64,000 nt of DNA from Actibacterium naphthalenivorans (GCF_014196965.1 NZ_JACIEQ010000001.1:1634986-1698985); one strand, 5' to 3'; shown: positions 35,814 through 46,644, numbered from the stretch's first letter. Translations and numbers: made by a program. Notes: generated from the sequence alone by a model not told the origin.

Positions 35814-37574
35814 ATGGCAGGCGTTTCGCACCCCGAAAGCTGGCAAGCCCGGCATTGCCGTTGGATGAACGGCATTCACGCGCGGATCGCCACGATGGCG
35901 AAGCCGGCGGCGGCCTTTACCTCGCAGCCGGAGCCGCGCACGATCGGGTCTTTCGCCAAGGGGCGGCAGCTGATCGGCGGCAACTTCCTGTTCGCCGGCT
36001 ATCTGGTGGAGGCGCCGGGCCGCTCGATCTGGGATCTGCCGATGCCCTCGCCCGCGTTCGAGGAAGAGCTGCACGGTTTCGCATGGCTCGATGATCTGGC
36101 CGCGGTCGGTGATGGCCCCGCCCGGATCCGCGCGCAGGGCTGGACGGCGGACTGGATCGCAAGGCACGGGCGCGGGCGCGGCGCCGGCTGGTCGCCCGAT
36201 CTGACGGGGCGGCGGCTGATCCGCTGGATCAACCACGCGCTGTTCCTGCTGAACGGGCAGAAAAAGGTCGGGTCCGACGCTTATTTCCGCTCGCTCGCGC
36301 AGCAGACCATATTCCTGAGCCGGCGCTGGAAGACCGCCGCGCCCGGCCTGCCGCGCTTTGAGGCGCTGACGGGGCTGATCTATGCCGGGCTGGCGCTGGA
36401 AGGGATGGAGCGGCACGTTGCCCCCGCCGCAAAGGCATTGGCGCGCGAATGCCGGGAACAGATCGACGCCGAAGGCGGCATTCCCACCCGCAACCCCGAA
36501 GAGCTGCTGGAGGTGTTCACATTGCTGACATGGGCCGCCTCGGCCCTGTCGGGCGCGGGCATGATGACGCCGAAGGACCAGTTCGAAGCGATCGAGCGCA
36601 TCGCGCCCACGCTGCGCGCGCTGCGCCATGCCGATGGCGGGCTGGCGCGGTTTCACGGCGGTGGGCGCGGTGCCGAGGGGCGGCTGGATCAGGCGCTTGC
36701 CGCGGCCGGGGTGCGGGCCGTGGCCGCCGCCGGCCGGGCGATGGGCTATGCGCGGCTGTCGGCGGGGCGCACCAGCGTGATCGTCGACGCCGGCCCGCCG
36801 CCGGCCGAATCCGCATCGGTGAACGCCCATGCCTCGACCCTGGCGATGGAGCTGACCTCGGGGCGCAGGCCGCTGGTGGTCAGTTGCGGGTCGGGCGCGT
36901 CTTTCGGAGCCGAATGGCGGCGCGCGGGGCGGGCGACGCAATCCCATTCCACGCTGGCGATCGAAGGATGCTCCTCGGCCCGGCTGAAGGCCAGGGCGGG
37001 GCTGGGCCGGCGCATGACCGAGGTTCTGGTGGATGGCCCGCGCGAGGTCGGGCTGGAACGGCACAGCGGGCCCGACGGGATCAGCCTGGTGGCCTGGCAT
37101 GACGGCTATGTCCGCAGCCACGGCCTGACCCATGCGCGTCGGCTGGAACTGTCGGCCGACGGCCGGCAGCTTGGCGGCGAAGATACGCTGGGGGTGTTTT
37201 CGGACGCGCATCGCAAGACGTTCGACAAGGCGATGGACCGGGCAAAGCTGCAGGGGATCGCCTATGCGCTGCGGTTTCATCTGCACCCGGATGTGGATGC
37301 GGCGATCGACATGGGCGGGGCGGCGGTATCGCTCGCGCTCAAAAGCGGCGAGATCTGGGTGTTTCGCCACGATGGGCACGCGGAATTGCGGGTGGAGCCG
37401 AGCGTCTATCTTGAAAAAGGCCGGCTGAAGCCGCGCGCGACCCGCCAGATCCTTCTTTCTTCGCGTGTGCTGGACACGGCGACGCAGATCAACTGGACGC
37501 TCGCCAAGGCGCAGGATACACCGCAGGGCGTGCGGGACCTGGTTCAGGATGACGATGGCCCGCTGTCTGAGTGA
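35814..37574 (+). CDS. heparinase II/III-like family protein
   Basis: A 586-residue protein of the heparinase II/III family. It has an alpha-helical N-terminal part (with RTIGSFAKGRQLIGGNFLFAG) and a C-terminal beta-rich domain (NAHASTLAMELTSGRRPLVVSCGSG, THARRLELSADGRQLGGEDTL). Members are lyases of acidic polysaccharides, but no signal peptide is evident and the substrate is unknown. The start is uncertain: ATG 35814, TTG 35763 and ATG 35865 are all in frame without good ribosome sites. Lies between rsmB and purH on the same strand. Confidence 0.85.
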   Translation: MAGVSHPESWQARHCRWMNGIHARIATMAKPAAAFTSQPEPRTIGSFAKGRQLIGGNFLFAGYLVEAPGRSIWDLPMPSPAFEEELHGFAWLDDLAAVGDGPARIRAQGWTADWIARHGRGRGAGWSPDLTGRRLIRWINHALFLLNGQKKVGSDAYFRSLAQQTIFLSRRWKTAAPGLPRFEALTGLIYAGLALEGMERHVAPAAKALARECREQIDAEGGIPTRNPEELLEVFTLLTWAASALSGAGMMTPKDQFEAIERIAPTLRALRHADGGLARFHGGGRGAEGRLDQALAAAGVRAVAAAGRAMGYARLSAGRTSVIVDAGPPPAESASVNAHASTLAMELTSGRRPLVVSCGSGASFGAEWRRAGRATQSHSTLAIEGCSSARLKARAGLGRRMTEVLVDGPREVGLERHSGPDGISLVAWHDGYVRSHGLTHARRLELSADGRQLGGEDTLGVFSDAHRKTFDKAMDRAKLQGIAYALRFHLHPDVDAAIDMGGAAVSLALKSGEIWVFRHDGHAELRVEPSVYLEKGRLKPRATRQILLSSRVLDTATQINWTLAKAQDTPQGVRDLVQDDDGPLSE

Positions 37575-37597
37575 ACTGACCAAGGAACCCTTTGCAG

Positions 37598-39187
37598 ATG
37601 ACCGACCTCGTGCCCATTCGCCGCGCGCTGATTTCCGTTTCCGACAAGACAGGGCTGCTTGATTTCGCGCGCGCGCTTGATGCCCGCGGGGTGAAGCTGT
37701 TGTCTACAGGCGGAACGGCGAAGGCGCTGCGCGAGGCGGGGCTGAGCGTGCGTGACGTGGCCGATGTGACCGGCTTTCCCGAAATGATGGACGGGCGGGT
37801 CAAGACGCTGCACCCGGCGGTGCATGGCGGGTTGCTGGCCCTGCGCGATGATCAGGAGCATCTGGCCGCGATGGAGGCGCACGGCATCGCGCCGATCGAC
37901 CTGCTGGTGGTCAACCTTTATCCGTTCGAGGAAACCGTGGCCAAGGGCGCGGCCTATGACGACTGCATCGAGAATATCGATATCGGCGGCCCGGCGATGA
38001 TCCGCGCGGCGGCCAAGAACCACGCCTTTGTCAACGTGGTGGTGGATGTGGCGGACTATCACGCGCTGCTGGCCGAGCTGGACGCGAATGACGACCGCAC
38101 CACGCTTGCCTTCCGCCAGCGTCTGGCGCAGGCGGCCTATGCGCGCACGGCGGCCTATGACGCGGCCGTTTCCACCTGGATGGCGGCCGCGATCGGCGAG
38201 ACGACCCCGCGCCGCCGGGCCTTTGCCGGGACGCTGGCCCAGAGCCTGCGCTATGGCGAGAACCCGCATCAGAAGGCCGCGTTCTATACCGACGGGTCAG
38301 CCCGGCCCGGTGTCGCCACCGCGAAGCAGTGGCAGGGCAAGGAACTGTCTTACAACAACATCAACGACACCGACGCTGCGTTCGAGCTGGTGGCGGAATT
38401 CGGGGCGGGCTCCGGCCCCGCCTGTGCGATCATCAAACATGCCAACCCCTGCGGTGTGGCGCGCGGCGCGACGCTGGCCGAGGCCTATGGCCGCGCTTTC
38501 GATTGTGACCGTACCTCGGCCTTCGGCGGGATCATCGCGCTGAACCAGCCGCTGGACGGCGCGACGGCGGCGGAGATTTCCAACATCTTCACCGAGGTCG
38601 TCATCGCCCCCGGCGCCGACGAGGCCGCGCGCGAGATCTTTGCCAAGAAGAAGAACCTGCGCCTGCTGACCACCGATGGCCTGCCCGATCCGTCCGTGGC
38701 GTCGCTGGCGTTCAGGCAGGTGTCGGGCGGCTTTCTGGTGCAGGACAAGGACAATGGCGCGATCGGCGCCGCCGATCTGAAGGTGGTGACCAAACGCGCG
38801 CCCACCGAGCAGGAGATCGCGGATCTGCTGTTTGCCTGGACCGTGGCCAAGCATGTGAAATCCAACGCCATCGTCTATGTGAAGGATGGCGCCACCGTCG
38901 GCGTCGGCGCCGGGCAGATGAGCCGGGTCGACAGTACCCGCATCGCCGCCCGCAAGGCCCAGGACATGGCCGAGGCGCTGGGCCTGGCCGCGCCGCTGAC
39001 CCAGGGCTCGGTCGTGGCGTCGGATGCGTTCTTCCCCTTCTCCGACGGTTTGCTGACGGCGGCCGAGGCGGGCGCCACGGCGGTTGTCCAGCCCGGCGGA
39101 TCGGTGCGGGATGAAGAGGTGATCGCGGCGGCGGACGAGGCCGGGCTGGCCATGGTCTTTACCGGCATGCGCCATTTCCGGCACTGA
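37598..39187 (+). CDS. purH: bifunctional AICAR transformylase/IMP cyclohydrolase
   Basis: A 529-residue enzyme of the last two steps of IMP synthesis. The N-terminal MGS-like cyclohydrolase domain (about 1-145) shows [18 protein letters not shown] and STGGTAKAL. The C-terminal transformylase domain has [33 protein letters not shown] and [25 protein letters not shown], plus the end block GMRHFRH. ATG 37598 follows AAGGA. It ends five bases before lspA. Confidence 0.97.
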   Translation: MTDLVPIRRALISVSDKTGLLDFARALDARGVKLLSTGGTAKALREAGLSVRDVADVTGFPEMMDGRVKTLHPAVHGGLLALRDDQEHLAAMEAHGIAPIDLLVVNLYPFEETVAKGAAYDDCIENIDIGGPAMIRAAAKNHAFVNVVVDVADYHALLAELDANDDRTTLAFRQRLAQAAYARTAAYDAAVSTWMAAAIGETTPRRRAFAGTLAQSLRYGENPHQKAAFYTDGSARPGVATAKQWQGKELSYNNINDTDAAFELVAEFGAGSGPACAIIKHANPCGVARGATLAEAYGRAFDCDRTSAFGGIIALNQPLDGATAAEISNIFTEVVIAPGADEAAREIFAKKKNLRLLTTDGLPDPSVASLAFRQVSGGFLVQDKDNGAIGAADLKVVTKRAPTEQEIADLLFAWTVAKHVKSNAIVYVKDGATVGVGAGQMSRVDSTRIAARKAQDMAEALGLAAPLTQGSVVASDAFFPFSDGLLTAAEAGATAVVQPGGSVRDEEVIAAADEAGLAMVFTGMRHFRH

Positions 39188-39192
39188 TCGGG

Positions 39193-39663
39193 ATGCGCCT
39201 TCTTGCCCTTACCGCGCTTCTGGTTTTCGTGGCCGATCAGGCCACGAAATACCTTGTGGTGTTCGGGCTGAACCTGCGCGAGCGGCTGTCAGTCGATGTC
39301 TGGCCGCCCTATCTGAACTTTCGCATGGCGTGGAATCAGGGGGTCAATTTCGGCCTGCTTTCCAACAGCGCGGAAATCATGCGCTGGGTGCTGGTGGCGG
39401 TCGCGCTGGTGATCTCGGGCTGGGTGATCCGCTGGGCCGCACGCGCCGCGCTGGCACCGGTGGCACAGATCGCGGCGGGGTGCCTTGTGGGGGGCGCGCT
39501 GGGCAATGTGGTGGACCGTGTACTTTACGGCGCGGTGGCGGATTTCCTGAACATGTCCTGCTGCGGCTTCGACAATCCCTATTCGTTCAACATCGCCGAT
39601 ATCGCGATCTTCGCCGGGGCGCTCGGGCTGGTGCTTTTCGCCGACGCGAAGAAGACCCCGTGA
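39193..39663 (+). CDS. lspA: lipoprotein signal peptidase II
   Basis: A 156-residue inner-membrane aspartyl peptidase with four hydrophobic helices. The catalytic aspartates are Asp117 (GAVADFLNM) and Asp136 (NIADIAIF); the conserved NQGVNFGLL and [10 protein letters not shown] are present. It removes signal peptides from lipidated prolipoproteins such as the DUF3035 product encoded next and the SLT lipoprotein at 14988. Confidence 0.95.
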   Translation: MRLLALTALLVFVADQATKYLVVFGLNLRERLSVDVWPPYLNFRMAWNQGVNFGLLSNSAEIMRWVLVAVALVISGWVIRWAARAALAPVAQIAAGCLVGGALGNVVDRVLYGAVADFLNMSCCGFDNPYSFNIADIAIFAGALGLVLFADAKKTP

Positions 39664-39716
39664 CGCGCCCGCGGCCTTGCGCTAAACAAACCCGAAGACC
39701 GGAGAAGGAGGCCTTC

Positions 39717-40253
39717 ATGCGTGCCATGCGCGTTTTCGCAGCAATCCCTCTGGCCACGGTTGTGGCCCTGTCGGGCTGTTCCGGCGGCAAGGAGCCGAGC
39801 CTGATGGAAATCCGTTCCTCCAGCTCCACGCCCGATGAATTTGCGATCCTGCCGAACAAGCCGCTGGAGGTTCCGCAAGACCTTGCCGCGCTGCCGCCGC
39901 CCACGCCGGGCGGGGCCAACCGGGTGGATCCGACGCCGATCGCCGATGCGGTTCTGGCGCTTGGCGGCAATCCGGCGCGGCTGTCGGGCGCTGAAGTTCC
40001 CGGGCGCGAGGCGGCGCTGGTGGCGCAGACCACGCGGTTCGGCATGGATGGCAGCATCCGCCAGACGCTGGCAGCCGAGGATCTGGAGTTTCGCAGCGCG
40101 CACAGGGGCCGCCTGCTGGAGCGGCTGGTCGGCACGACGCGTTATTTCAAGGTCTACCGCCCCCAGGCGATCGACCAGGATGCCGAGCTTTCCCGCTGGC
40201 GGCGGGCGGGTGTGCGCACGGTTGGCGCGCCGCCGCCACTGGCCGACCAATAG
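39717..40253 (+). CDS. DUF3035 lipoprotein
   Basis: A 178-residue DUF3035 protein. A signal peptide with lipobox VALSGC gives a lipidated Cys21. The conserved part is PDEFAILPNKPLEVPQDLAALPPPTPG, and the C-terminal half is charged. Function unknown; known mainly from alphaproteobacteria next to lspA and M16 peptidases. A GGAGAAGGAG site marks the ATG 39717. Part of the purH-lspA-DUF3035-M16-M16 run on one strand. Confidence 0.88.
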   Translation: MRAMRVFAAIPLATVVALSGCSGGKEPSLMEIRSSSSTPDEFAILPNKPLEVPQDLAALPPPTPGGANRVDPTPIADAVLALGGNPARLSGAEVPGREAALVAQTTRFGMDGSIRQTLAAEDLEFRSAHRGRLLERLVGTTRYFKVYRPQAIDQDAELSRWRRAGVRTVGAPPPLADQ

Positions 40254-40335
40254 GCGCCTCTCACATCCGCGTTTGCCGGTCTTGAACCGGCGGCGCATCG
40301 GCGTAGCTTGGATATATCGTTGATCGGAGTTTGCC

Positions 40336-41679
40336 ATGCCTCGCCTGCCCGGCCTTTTGCTGTTCACCCTTTCCCTTCTGGCCGCGCCCGCGCATGCCGA
40401 CGAGGTAACGAGCTTTGCCCTCGACAACGGCATGGATGTCGTGGTGATCGAGGATCACCGCGCGCCGGTCGTGGTTCACATGGTGTGGTACAAGGTCGGC
40501 GCGGCGGATGAGCCGCCGGGCCGGTCGGGCATCGCCCATTTCACCGAGCATCTGATGTTCAAGGGGACCGACGCCTATCCGGGCAAGGCCGTGTCTGAAA
40601 TCGTCGAGGCCAACGGCGGCTCCGACAACGCGTTCACATCCTATGACTACACCGCGTATTTTCAGCGCGTCGCGGCCGACCGGCTGGATCTGATGATGGC
40701 GCTGGAGGCGGACCGGATGGTCAACCTGACCCTCAGCGAGGCCGACGTGCTGACAGAGCGCGACGTGATTCTGGAAGAGCGCAACCAGCGCACCGAAAAC
40801 AGCGCCAGCGCCCTGTTCGGCGAACAGCGCAGCGCGGCGCAATATCTGAACCACCCCTACGGCATTCCGATCATCGGCTGGCGGGCCGAGATGGAGACGC
40901 TGTCGCGCCAGGACGCGCTGGATTTCTACAAGGCCAACTACACGCCCGACAACGCCATTCTGGTGGTGGCCGGCGATGTAACGCCCGACGCGGTGCGCGC
41001 GCTGGCGCAGGAGCGTTACGGGCCGCTGGCCCCCAGCGGCGCGCGGGCCGCCCGCGCCCGCCCGCAGGAGCCGCCGCAACTGGCCGAACGGCGAATCGCC
41101 TTTGCCGATCCGCGCGTGGCGCAGCCCTATGTGATCCGCAGCTATCTGGCGCCCGAACGCGATGCGGGCGACCAGGACGAGGCGGCGGCGCTGGTCTATC
41201 TGGCCAACCTGCTGGGCGGCGATGGCGCGACATCGCTGCTGGGCCAGAAGCTGCAATTCGAGACCCGGACGGCTGTCTATGCCTCGGCCTTTTACAGCGG
41301 AACCTCGCTGGATGACACGACCTTCGGGCTGATCGTGGTGCCCGCCGAGGGGGTCGGCCTGCAGCAGGCCGAAGATGCGATGGACGGGGTTCTCGCCGAG
41401 TTTCTCCAAACCGGCGTCGATCCCGAGATGTTCGCGAGCCTGAAGATGCAGCTTCGCGCGTCGAACATCTATGCCAAGGACGATGTCGAGGGGCTGGCCC
41501 GGATGTATGGCGAGGCACTGGCCTCGGGCCTGACGGTGCAGGACGTGCAGGACTGGCCCGATGTGCTGGATCAGGTGACGCCCGAGGATGTGATGGCGGC
41601 CGCGCATGCGGTGCTTGATCGCAAGAAGGCGGTGACCGGATGGCTGATGCGCGAAGATGTTCCGGAGGTGACCCAATGA
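40336..41679 (+). CDS. M16 family zinc metallopeptidase, catalytic subunit
   Basis: A 447-residue exported M16 peptidase. The signal peptide (about 1-22) ends AHA. The inverted zinc motif HFTEH (68-72) is intact, with downstream acidic ligands expected in TERDVILEERNQR. The second domain contains RVAQPYVIRSYLAP and LGQKLQFETRTAVYASAFYS. It probably works in the periplasm with the inactive-type partner encoded next, like mitochondrial processing peptidase or PqqF/YmxG-type pairs. Overlaps the next gene by ATGA. Confidence 0.93.
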   Translation: MPRLPGLLLFTLSLLAAPAHADEVTSFALDNGMDVVVIEDHRAPVVVHMVWYKVGAADEPPGRSGIAHFTEHLMFKGTDAYPGKAVSEIVEANGGSDNAFTSYDYTAYFQRVAADRLDLMMALEADRMVNLTLSEADVLTERDVILEERNQRTENSASALFGEQRSAAQYLNHPYGIPIIGWRAEMETLSRQDALDFYKANYTPDNAILVVAGDVTPDAVRALAQERYGPLAPSGARAARARPQEPPQLAERRIAFADPRVAQPYVIRSYLAPERDAGDQDEAAALVYLANLLGGDGATSLLGQKLQFETRTAVYASAFYSGTSLDDTTFGLIVVPAEGVGLQQAEDAMDGVLAEFLQTGVDPEMFASLKMQLRASNIYAKDDVEGLARMYGEALASGLTVQDVQDWPDVLDQVTPEDVMAAAHAVLDRKKAVTGWLMREDVPEVTQ

Positions 41680-42989
41680 TCCGCTTTGCATGCGCCTGTA
41701 TTCTGGCCCTCGTGGCCGCGCTGCCGGTTCGGGCGGCTGTTGATATTCAGGAAGTGACATCCCCGGGCGGCATCGACGCCTGGCTGGTCGAAAGCCACGA
41801 AATTCCGTTCGTGGCGCTGGAAATCCGGTTTCAGGGCGGCGCCAGCCTGGACGCGCCGGGCAAGCGCGGGGCGATCAATCTGATGACCGGTCTTCTGGAA
41901 GAGGGCGCGGGCGAGATGGACGCGCGGGCCTTTGCCACCGCCCGCGACGCGCTGGCCGCGAGCTTTGAGTTCGACGTCTACAACGATGCGCTGTCGGTTT
42001 CGGCGCAGTTCCTGACCGAAAACAGGGCGGCGGCGGTCGATCTTCTGCGCCTTGCGCTGACCGAGCCGCGGTTTGACCAAGACGCGGTGGAGCGTGTGCG
42101 CGCGCAGGTCGTTTCAGCGATCCGTTCGGATGCCAAGGATCCCGACAAGATCGCCTCTCACACATTCAACGAACTGGCCTTCGGCGATCATCCCTATGGC
42201 ACGCCGGTGAATGGGCGCGAGGAGGATGTGACCGCGTTGACCCGCGCCGATGTGATCGAGGCGAAATCGCGTGTCATGACGCGCGACCGGCTGTTCGTCA
42301 GCGCGGTGGGCGACATCACCGCGCAGGAGCTTGGCGTGTTGCTGGACGATCTGCTGGCCGGGCTGCCGGAGCGCGGCGCGCCGATGCCCGGCAAGGCCGA
42401 ATACCGGCTTTCGGGCGGGGTGACGGTGGTGCCTTTCGACACGCCGCAATCGGTTGCCGTGTTCGGGCATGAGGGGATCGACCGGGACGACCCGGATTTC
42501 TTTGCCGCCTATGTGCTGAACGGGGTGCTGGGCTCTGGCGGGTTCAGCTCGCGCCTGATGGAAGAGGTGCGCGAAAAGCGCGGGCTGACCTATGGGGTGT
42601 ATTCCTATCTCTACCCGATGGACCATGCCGCGCTGATGCTGGGGCAGGTGGCCTCGGCCAACAACCGTGTGGCCGAGGCGATCGATGTGATCCGGGCCGA
42701 ATGGGCCAGTGTCGCGCAGGAGGGCATCACCCAGGCCGAGCTGGACGCGGTGAAGACCTATCTGACCGGCGCCTATCCGCTGCGGTTCGACGGGAACGGG
42801 CCGATCGCCAACATCATGGTGGGCATGCAGATGCAGGGTCAGGGCGTGGATTACATCGCCACCCGCAACGACAAGATCAACGCGGTGACGCTGAGCGATA
42901 TCCGGCGGGTGGCGGCGCGGCTTCTGGATGCCGATGCGCTGCATTTCGTGGTGGTGGGGCAGCCGGTGGGCCTCGAGACGACGAACTGA
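41676..42989 (+). CDS. M16 family peptidase-like protein lacking zinc motif
   Basis: A 437-residue exported M16 homologue with signal peptide (about 1-20). At the position of HxxEH it reads RGAINLMTGLLEEGAG, so the zinc ligands are absent. The C-terminal lobe is conserved (GSGGFSSRLMEEVREKRGLTYGVYSYL). It is expected to be the regulatory partner of the upstream peptidase. Start ATG 41676 overlaps the upstream stop, implying coupled equimolar synthesis. Confidence 0.92.
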   Translation: MIRFACACILALVAALPVRAAVDIQEVTSPGGIDAWLVESHEIPFVALEIRFQGGASLDAPGKRGAINLMTGLLEEGAGEMDARAFATARDALAASFEFDVYNDALSVSAQFLTENRAAAVDLLRLALTEPRFDQDAVERVRAQVVSAIRSDAKDPDKIASHTFNELAFGDHPYGTPVNGREEDVTALTRADVIEAKSRVMTRDRLFVSAVGDITAQELGVLLDDLLAGLPERGAPMPGKAEYRLSGGVTVVPFDTPQSVAVFGHEGIDRDDPDFFAAYVLNGVLGSGGFSSRLMEEVREKRGLTYGVYSYLYPMDHAALMLGQVASANNRVAEAIDVIRAEWASVAQEGITQAELDAVKTYLTGAYPLRFDGNGPIANIMVGMQMQGQGVDYIATRNDKINAVTLSDIRRVAARLLDADALHFVVVGQPVGLETTN

Positions 42990-43003
42990 GCCTGTGGTTG
43001 TGG

Positions 43004-43056
43004 CCGGGGGCTGTCTGCCCCCGGACCCCCGAGGATATTTCCGGAAAGATGAAAGA
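43004..43056. repeat. REP-like intergenic element with perfect hairpin
   Basis: After the M16 pair there is an eight-base perfect hairpin CCGGGGGC (43004-43011) / GCCCCCGG (43017-43024), then ACCCCCGAGGATATTTCCGG and AAAGATGAAAG. This composite of a GGGGGC/GCCCCC hairpin, a CCCCCGAGGATATTT-like block and a GATGAA tail looks like an intergenic element I recall as recurrent in Rhodobacteraceae genomes. Only one copy was noticed in this window. It may also end transcription. Confidence 0.45.
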
Positions 43057-43126
43057 TGCGGGCGACGGGTTTCCGGTGTGAAACGGACATGGGCGAATCG
43101 GGCCGGGCCATGCTATGGCTTGTGGT

Positions 43127-44947
43127 ATGAATTCGTATAACCCCAACATAGGCGTTGAGCGGCCGGCAATCCGGCAGCTGGATGAGGCTGCAATCAACCG
43201 GATCGCCGCAGGCGAGGTGGTGGAGCGGCCGGCCTCTGCGGTGAAGGAGCTGGTGGAGAACGCGCTGGATGCCGGGGCGCGGCGGGTGGATGTGGCGGTT
43301 GCGGCTGGCGGCAAGACGCTGATCCGGGTGGCGGATGACGGGCACGGGATCGCGGCGGCGGATCTGCCGCTGGCCCTGTCGCGCCATGCGACATCGAAGA
43401 TCGACGGATCTGATCTTTTGAACATTCACAGTTTCGGGTTCCGGGGCGAGGCGCTGCCGTCGCTCGGGGCCGTGGGGCGGCTGAAGATCACGTCGCGCGC
43501 GGGGGCGGAAGCCGCGGAGATTTTGGTGGCCGGCGGGCAGATGGGCGCGGTGAAGCCCGCGGCCCTGAACCAGGGCACCGTGGTGGAGTTGCGGGATCTG
43601 TTTTTCGCGACGCCGGCGCGGCTGAAGTTTCTGCGTTCGGACCGGGCCGAGATGCAGGCGATTTCCGAGGTGGTGAAGCGGCTGGCGATGGCCGAGCCGT
43701 TTGTCAGCTTTACCCTGCGCGACATGTCGGGCGGGGGCGAGGGACGGGTGACGTTTCGCGCCGACGCCGAGACCGGCGATATGTTCGACGCGCTGCACGG
43801 GCGCCTGGCGCGGGTGATGGGGGCGGAGTTTGCCGAGAATGCGCTGCGGATCGACGCCGGGCGCGAGGGGCTGCATCTGACCGGCTATGCCGCGTTGCCG
43901 ACCTATTCGCGCGGCTCTGCGGTGGCGCAGTATCTGTTCGTCAACGGCCGGCCGGTGCGCGACAAGCTGCTGGTGGGCGCGTTGCGCGGGGCCTATGCGG
44001 ATTTCCTGAGCCGGGATCGGCATCCGGCCGCGGCGCTGTTTCTGGACTGTGACCCGCATCTGGTGGATGTGAATGTGCATCCGGCCAAGGCCGAGGTGCG
44101 GTTCCGGGAGCCCGGCGTTGCGCGGGGGCTGATCGTTTCGGCCCTGCGCCATGCGCTGGCCGGGGCGGGGCACAGGGCCTCGAGCACCGTGGCAGGGGCG
44201 GTTCTGGGGGCGATGCGGGCCGAACCTGCCGGGCCGGCGCGGGTTTATCAGATGGACCGGCCTTCGCCTGGGGTGCTGGCGGCGAGCCATGCCGCGCAGG
44301 CGCCGGGTTTTGCCGAGGCGGCCGTACCATCGGCGCGCGTGGAGGAGCCACTCGTGGAACCGGCGGATCTGCCGCTGGGAGCGGCGCGGGCGCAGGTGCA
44401 TGAAAACTATGTCATCGCCCAGACATCGGATGGCATCGTGATCGTGGACCAGCACGCCGCGCATGAGCGGCTGGTGTATGAAAAGCTGAAGCGGCAGATG
44501 GCCGAGAACGGCGTGGCGGCGCAGGCGCTGCTGATCCCCGAGATCGTCGAGTTGTCCGAGGGCGATTGCGCGCGGTTGCTGGAGGTTGCCGGGGATCTGG
44601 CGCGGATTGGGCTGGTGATCGAGCCGTTCGGCGGCGGCGCCGTAGCGGTGCGCGAGACGCCCGCGATTCTGGGCGAGGTGAATGCGCAGGCCATGCTGCG
44701 CGACATTCTGGACGAGCTGGATGATCTGGGCGACAGCCAGATGGTGAAGGCGCGGATGGAGGCGATTCTGAGCCGGATGGCCTGTCACGGCTCGATCCGC
44801 TCGGGGCGCCGGATGCGCGGCGAAGAGATGAACGCGCTGCTGCGCGAGATGGAGGCCACGCCGCATTCGGGGCAGTGCAACCATGGGCGGCCCACCTATG
44901 TGGAGCTGAAGCTGAGCGATATCGAAAGGCTGTTCGGGCGCACATGA
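43127..44947 (+). CDS. mutL: DNA mismatch repair protein MutL
   Basis: A protein of about 606 residues. The GHKL ATPase domain has [37 protein letters not shown] and [13 protein letters not shown]. The C-terminal domain keeps the endonuclease motif [12 protein letters not shown] (DQHA-x2-E-x4-E) as well as ACHGSIRSG and CNHGRPT. It therefore should be a nicking, MutH-independent MutL. ATG 43127 is chosen; ATG 43115 is equally possible because neither has a ribosome site. It overlaps rmuC by four bases. Confidence 0.96.
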   Translation: MNSYNPNIGVERPAIRQLDEAAINRIAAGEVVERPASAVKELVENALDAGARRVDVAVAAGGKTLIRVADDGHGIAAADLPLALSRHATSKIDGSDLLNIHSFGFRGEALPSLGAVGRLKITSRAGAEAAEILVAGGQMGAVKPAALNQGTVVELRDLFFATPARLKFLRSDRAEMQAISEVVKRLAMAEPFVSFTLRDMSGGGEGRVTFRADAETGDMFDALHGRLARVMGAEFAENALRIDAGREGLHLTGYAALPTYSRGSAVAQYLFVNGRPVRDKLLVGALRGAYADFLSRDRHPAAALFLDCDPHLVDVNVHPAKAEVRFREPGVARGLIVSALRHALAGAGHRASSTVAGAVLGAMRAEPAGPARVYQMDRPSPGVLAASHAAQAPGFAEAAVPSARVEEPLVEPADLPLGAARAQVHENYVIAQTSDGIVIVDQHAAHERLVYEKLKRQMAENGVAAQALLIPEIVELSEGDCARLLEVAGDLARIGLVIEPFGGGAVAVRETPAILGEVNAQAMLRDILDELDDLGDSQMVKARMEAILSRMACHGSIRSGRRMRGEEMNALLREMEATPHSGQCNHGRPTYVELKLSDIERLFGRT

Positions 44948-46113
44948 TCCAGATCGGCGATACGACCTATGTTCTGACTGATCCGCCTGTTCTGGCCGCC
45001 TTGGCCGGGGCGGCGGTGCTGTTGCTGGTGCTGATCCTTCTGGTGATGGCGGTGCGCCGGGCCGGGCGTTCGGCGCAGATGAGCGCGCCGCTGATCTATC
45101 AGATGGATCAGCTGGGCCGCCATGTGCAGATGCTGTCGGACGGGCAGCAGCAGCTTGCCGGCGGGCTGACCCATGTGTCGGAGGCGCAGGCGGCCAGCCA
45201 GACCAATATGCTGCATCTGATGGAGCAGCGCCTGGCCGAGGTCAGCCGGGCGATGGGCGAGAACCTGCAGGGCACGGCAACCCGCACCGCGCGATCCCTG
45301 GGTGATCTGCAGCAGCGGCTGGAGACGATCGACAAGGCGCAGGCGAATATCGAGAAACTGTCGGGGGATGTCTTGTCGCTGCAGGACATTCTGTCGAACA
45401 AGCAGACCCGCGGCGCATTCGGGGAGATCCAGCTGAACGATATCGTCAGCAAGGCCCTGCCGAAAGACAGCTATACGCTTCAGGCGACGCTTTCGAACGG
45501 CAAGCGGGCGGATTGCCTGATCCACCTGCCGAACCCGCCGGGCCCCATCGTGGTGGACAGCAAGTTCCCGCTCGAGGCTTACGAGGCGCTGCGCCGCGCC
45601 GATACCAAGTGGGAGCTGAACGAGGCCGCCAAGCTTTTGCGGGCATCGGTCAAGGGGCACATAAAGGCGATCTCCGAGCGTTATATCATCGAGGGTGAGA
45701 CCGCCGATGGCGCGCTGATGTTCCTGCCGTCCGAGGCGGTGTATGCCGAGCTGCATTCGAACTTCCCCGAACTGGTGCGCGAGGGGTTCGATGCGCGGGT
45801 CTGGATCGTGTCGCCCACCACCTGCATGGCCACGCTGCACACGATGCGCGCGATCCTGAAGGATGCACGGATGCGCGAACAGGCCGGCGCGATCCGCAAG
45901 ACGCTGAAAATGCTGCACCGGGATGTCGAGATCGTGGTGGAGCGTGTAGGCAAGCTGAATACCCATTTCGCGCAGGCCCGCGGCGATCTGGAAGGGATCG
46001 GCACCGCGGCCGAGCGCGCGGGTAAACGGGCCGCCAAGCTGGACAATTTCGATTTCGAGGAACTGGCCCCCGAAGAAGACGCCCGCGTGGTGCCCTTGCC
46101 GCAGCGCGATTAG
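44944..46113 (+). CDS. rmuC: DNA recombination protein RmuC
   Basis: A 389-residue membrane-anchored RmuC-family protein. An N-terminal transmembrane helix (about 16-38), a coiled-coil stretch (about 45-140) and a PD-(D/E)xK-like nuclease-fold core containing [27 protein letters not shown] and [12 protein letters not shown] are visible. RmuC limits inversion of short repeats and may cut aberrant DNA. Start ATG 44944 overlaps the mutL stop (ATGA), so repair genes mutL and rmuC are translationally coupled. Confidence 0.94.
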   Translation: MIQIGDTTYVLTDPPVLAALAGAAVLLLVLILLVMAVRRAGRSAQMSAPLIYQMDQLGRHVQMLSDGQQQLAGGLTHVSEAQAASQTNMLHLMEQRLAEVSRAMGENLQGTATRTARSLGDLQQRLETIDKAQANIEKLSGDVLSLQDILSNKQTRGAFGEIQLNDIVSKALPKDSYTLQATLSNGKRADCLIHLPNPPGPIVVDSKFPLEAYEALRRADTKWELNEAAKLLRASVKGHIKAISERYIIEGETADGALMFLPSEAVYAELHSNFPELVREGFDARVWIVSPTTCMATLHTMRAILKDARMREQAGAIRKTLKMLHRDVEIVVERVGKLNTHFAQARGDLEGIGTAAERAGKRAAKLDNFDFEELAPEEDARVVPLPQRD

Positions 46114-46202
46114 GCGGCGGCGGGCCGATCGCGCCGGTTCCCCCTTGTGCATCACGGCAAGACGAAGGACACTTGCCGTCAACTCGGAAGGAGGGGACTC
46201 GG

Positions 46203-46595
46203 ATGCTTGAAATTAGCCCCAACAAAGTGGCCCATGTGATCGTGCGTGCCCGCGAAATCGATGCCAAGGTCGGGCGCTGGGACAGCCCCGGCGATGTGGC
46301 CGATGCGGATACGATTCTCGAAGCGCGCGCCGGCGATGCGACGGAGAAAGAGCTGCGGGCCTTTATCAACGGCCTCAACGCGGATGAGCAGGCGAGCCTG
46401 GTTGCCGTGATGTGGATCGGCCGGGATACGTTTGGTGCCGATGATCTGGAAGAGGCAATCCAGACCGCCCGCGACGAGGCCGATACGCCGACCGCCGATT
46501 ACCTTCTCGGGGTGCCGCTACTGTCGGACTATCTGGAAAGCGGGCTCGAGGCGCTGAACTATGACGTGACCGATCTGGAAGAGGATCTTTACTGA
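46203..46595 (+). CDS. DUF3775 domain protein
   Basis: A 130-residue acidic protein of the DUF3775 family, with EISPNKVAHVIVRAREIDAK at the N-terminus and the conserved middle ELRAFINGLNADEQASLVAVMWIGR. No signal peptide or membrane helix. Function unknown. GAAGGAGGGG precedes ATG 46203. It is ended by the terminator at 46645. Confidence 0.87.
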   Translation: MLEISPNKVAHVIVRAREIDAKVGRWDSPGDVADADTILEARAGDATEKELRAFINGLNADEQASLVAVMWIGRDTFGADDLEEAIQTARDEADTPTADYLLGVPLLSDYLESGLEALNYDVTDLEEDLY

Positions 46596-46644
46596 TCCGC
46601 GGGCGCCGCGCGCCGTAACGGGCCCGCCCACAGCCAGATGCATC

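Noticed and set aside
42851..44884. 677-codon minus-strand open frame opposite mutL
   Set aside because: Antisense shadow of mutL with the same His/Arg/Pro bias and no ribosome site or domain.
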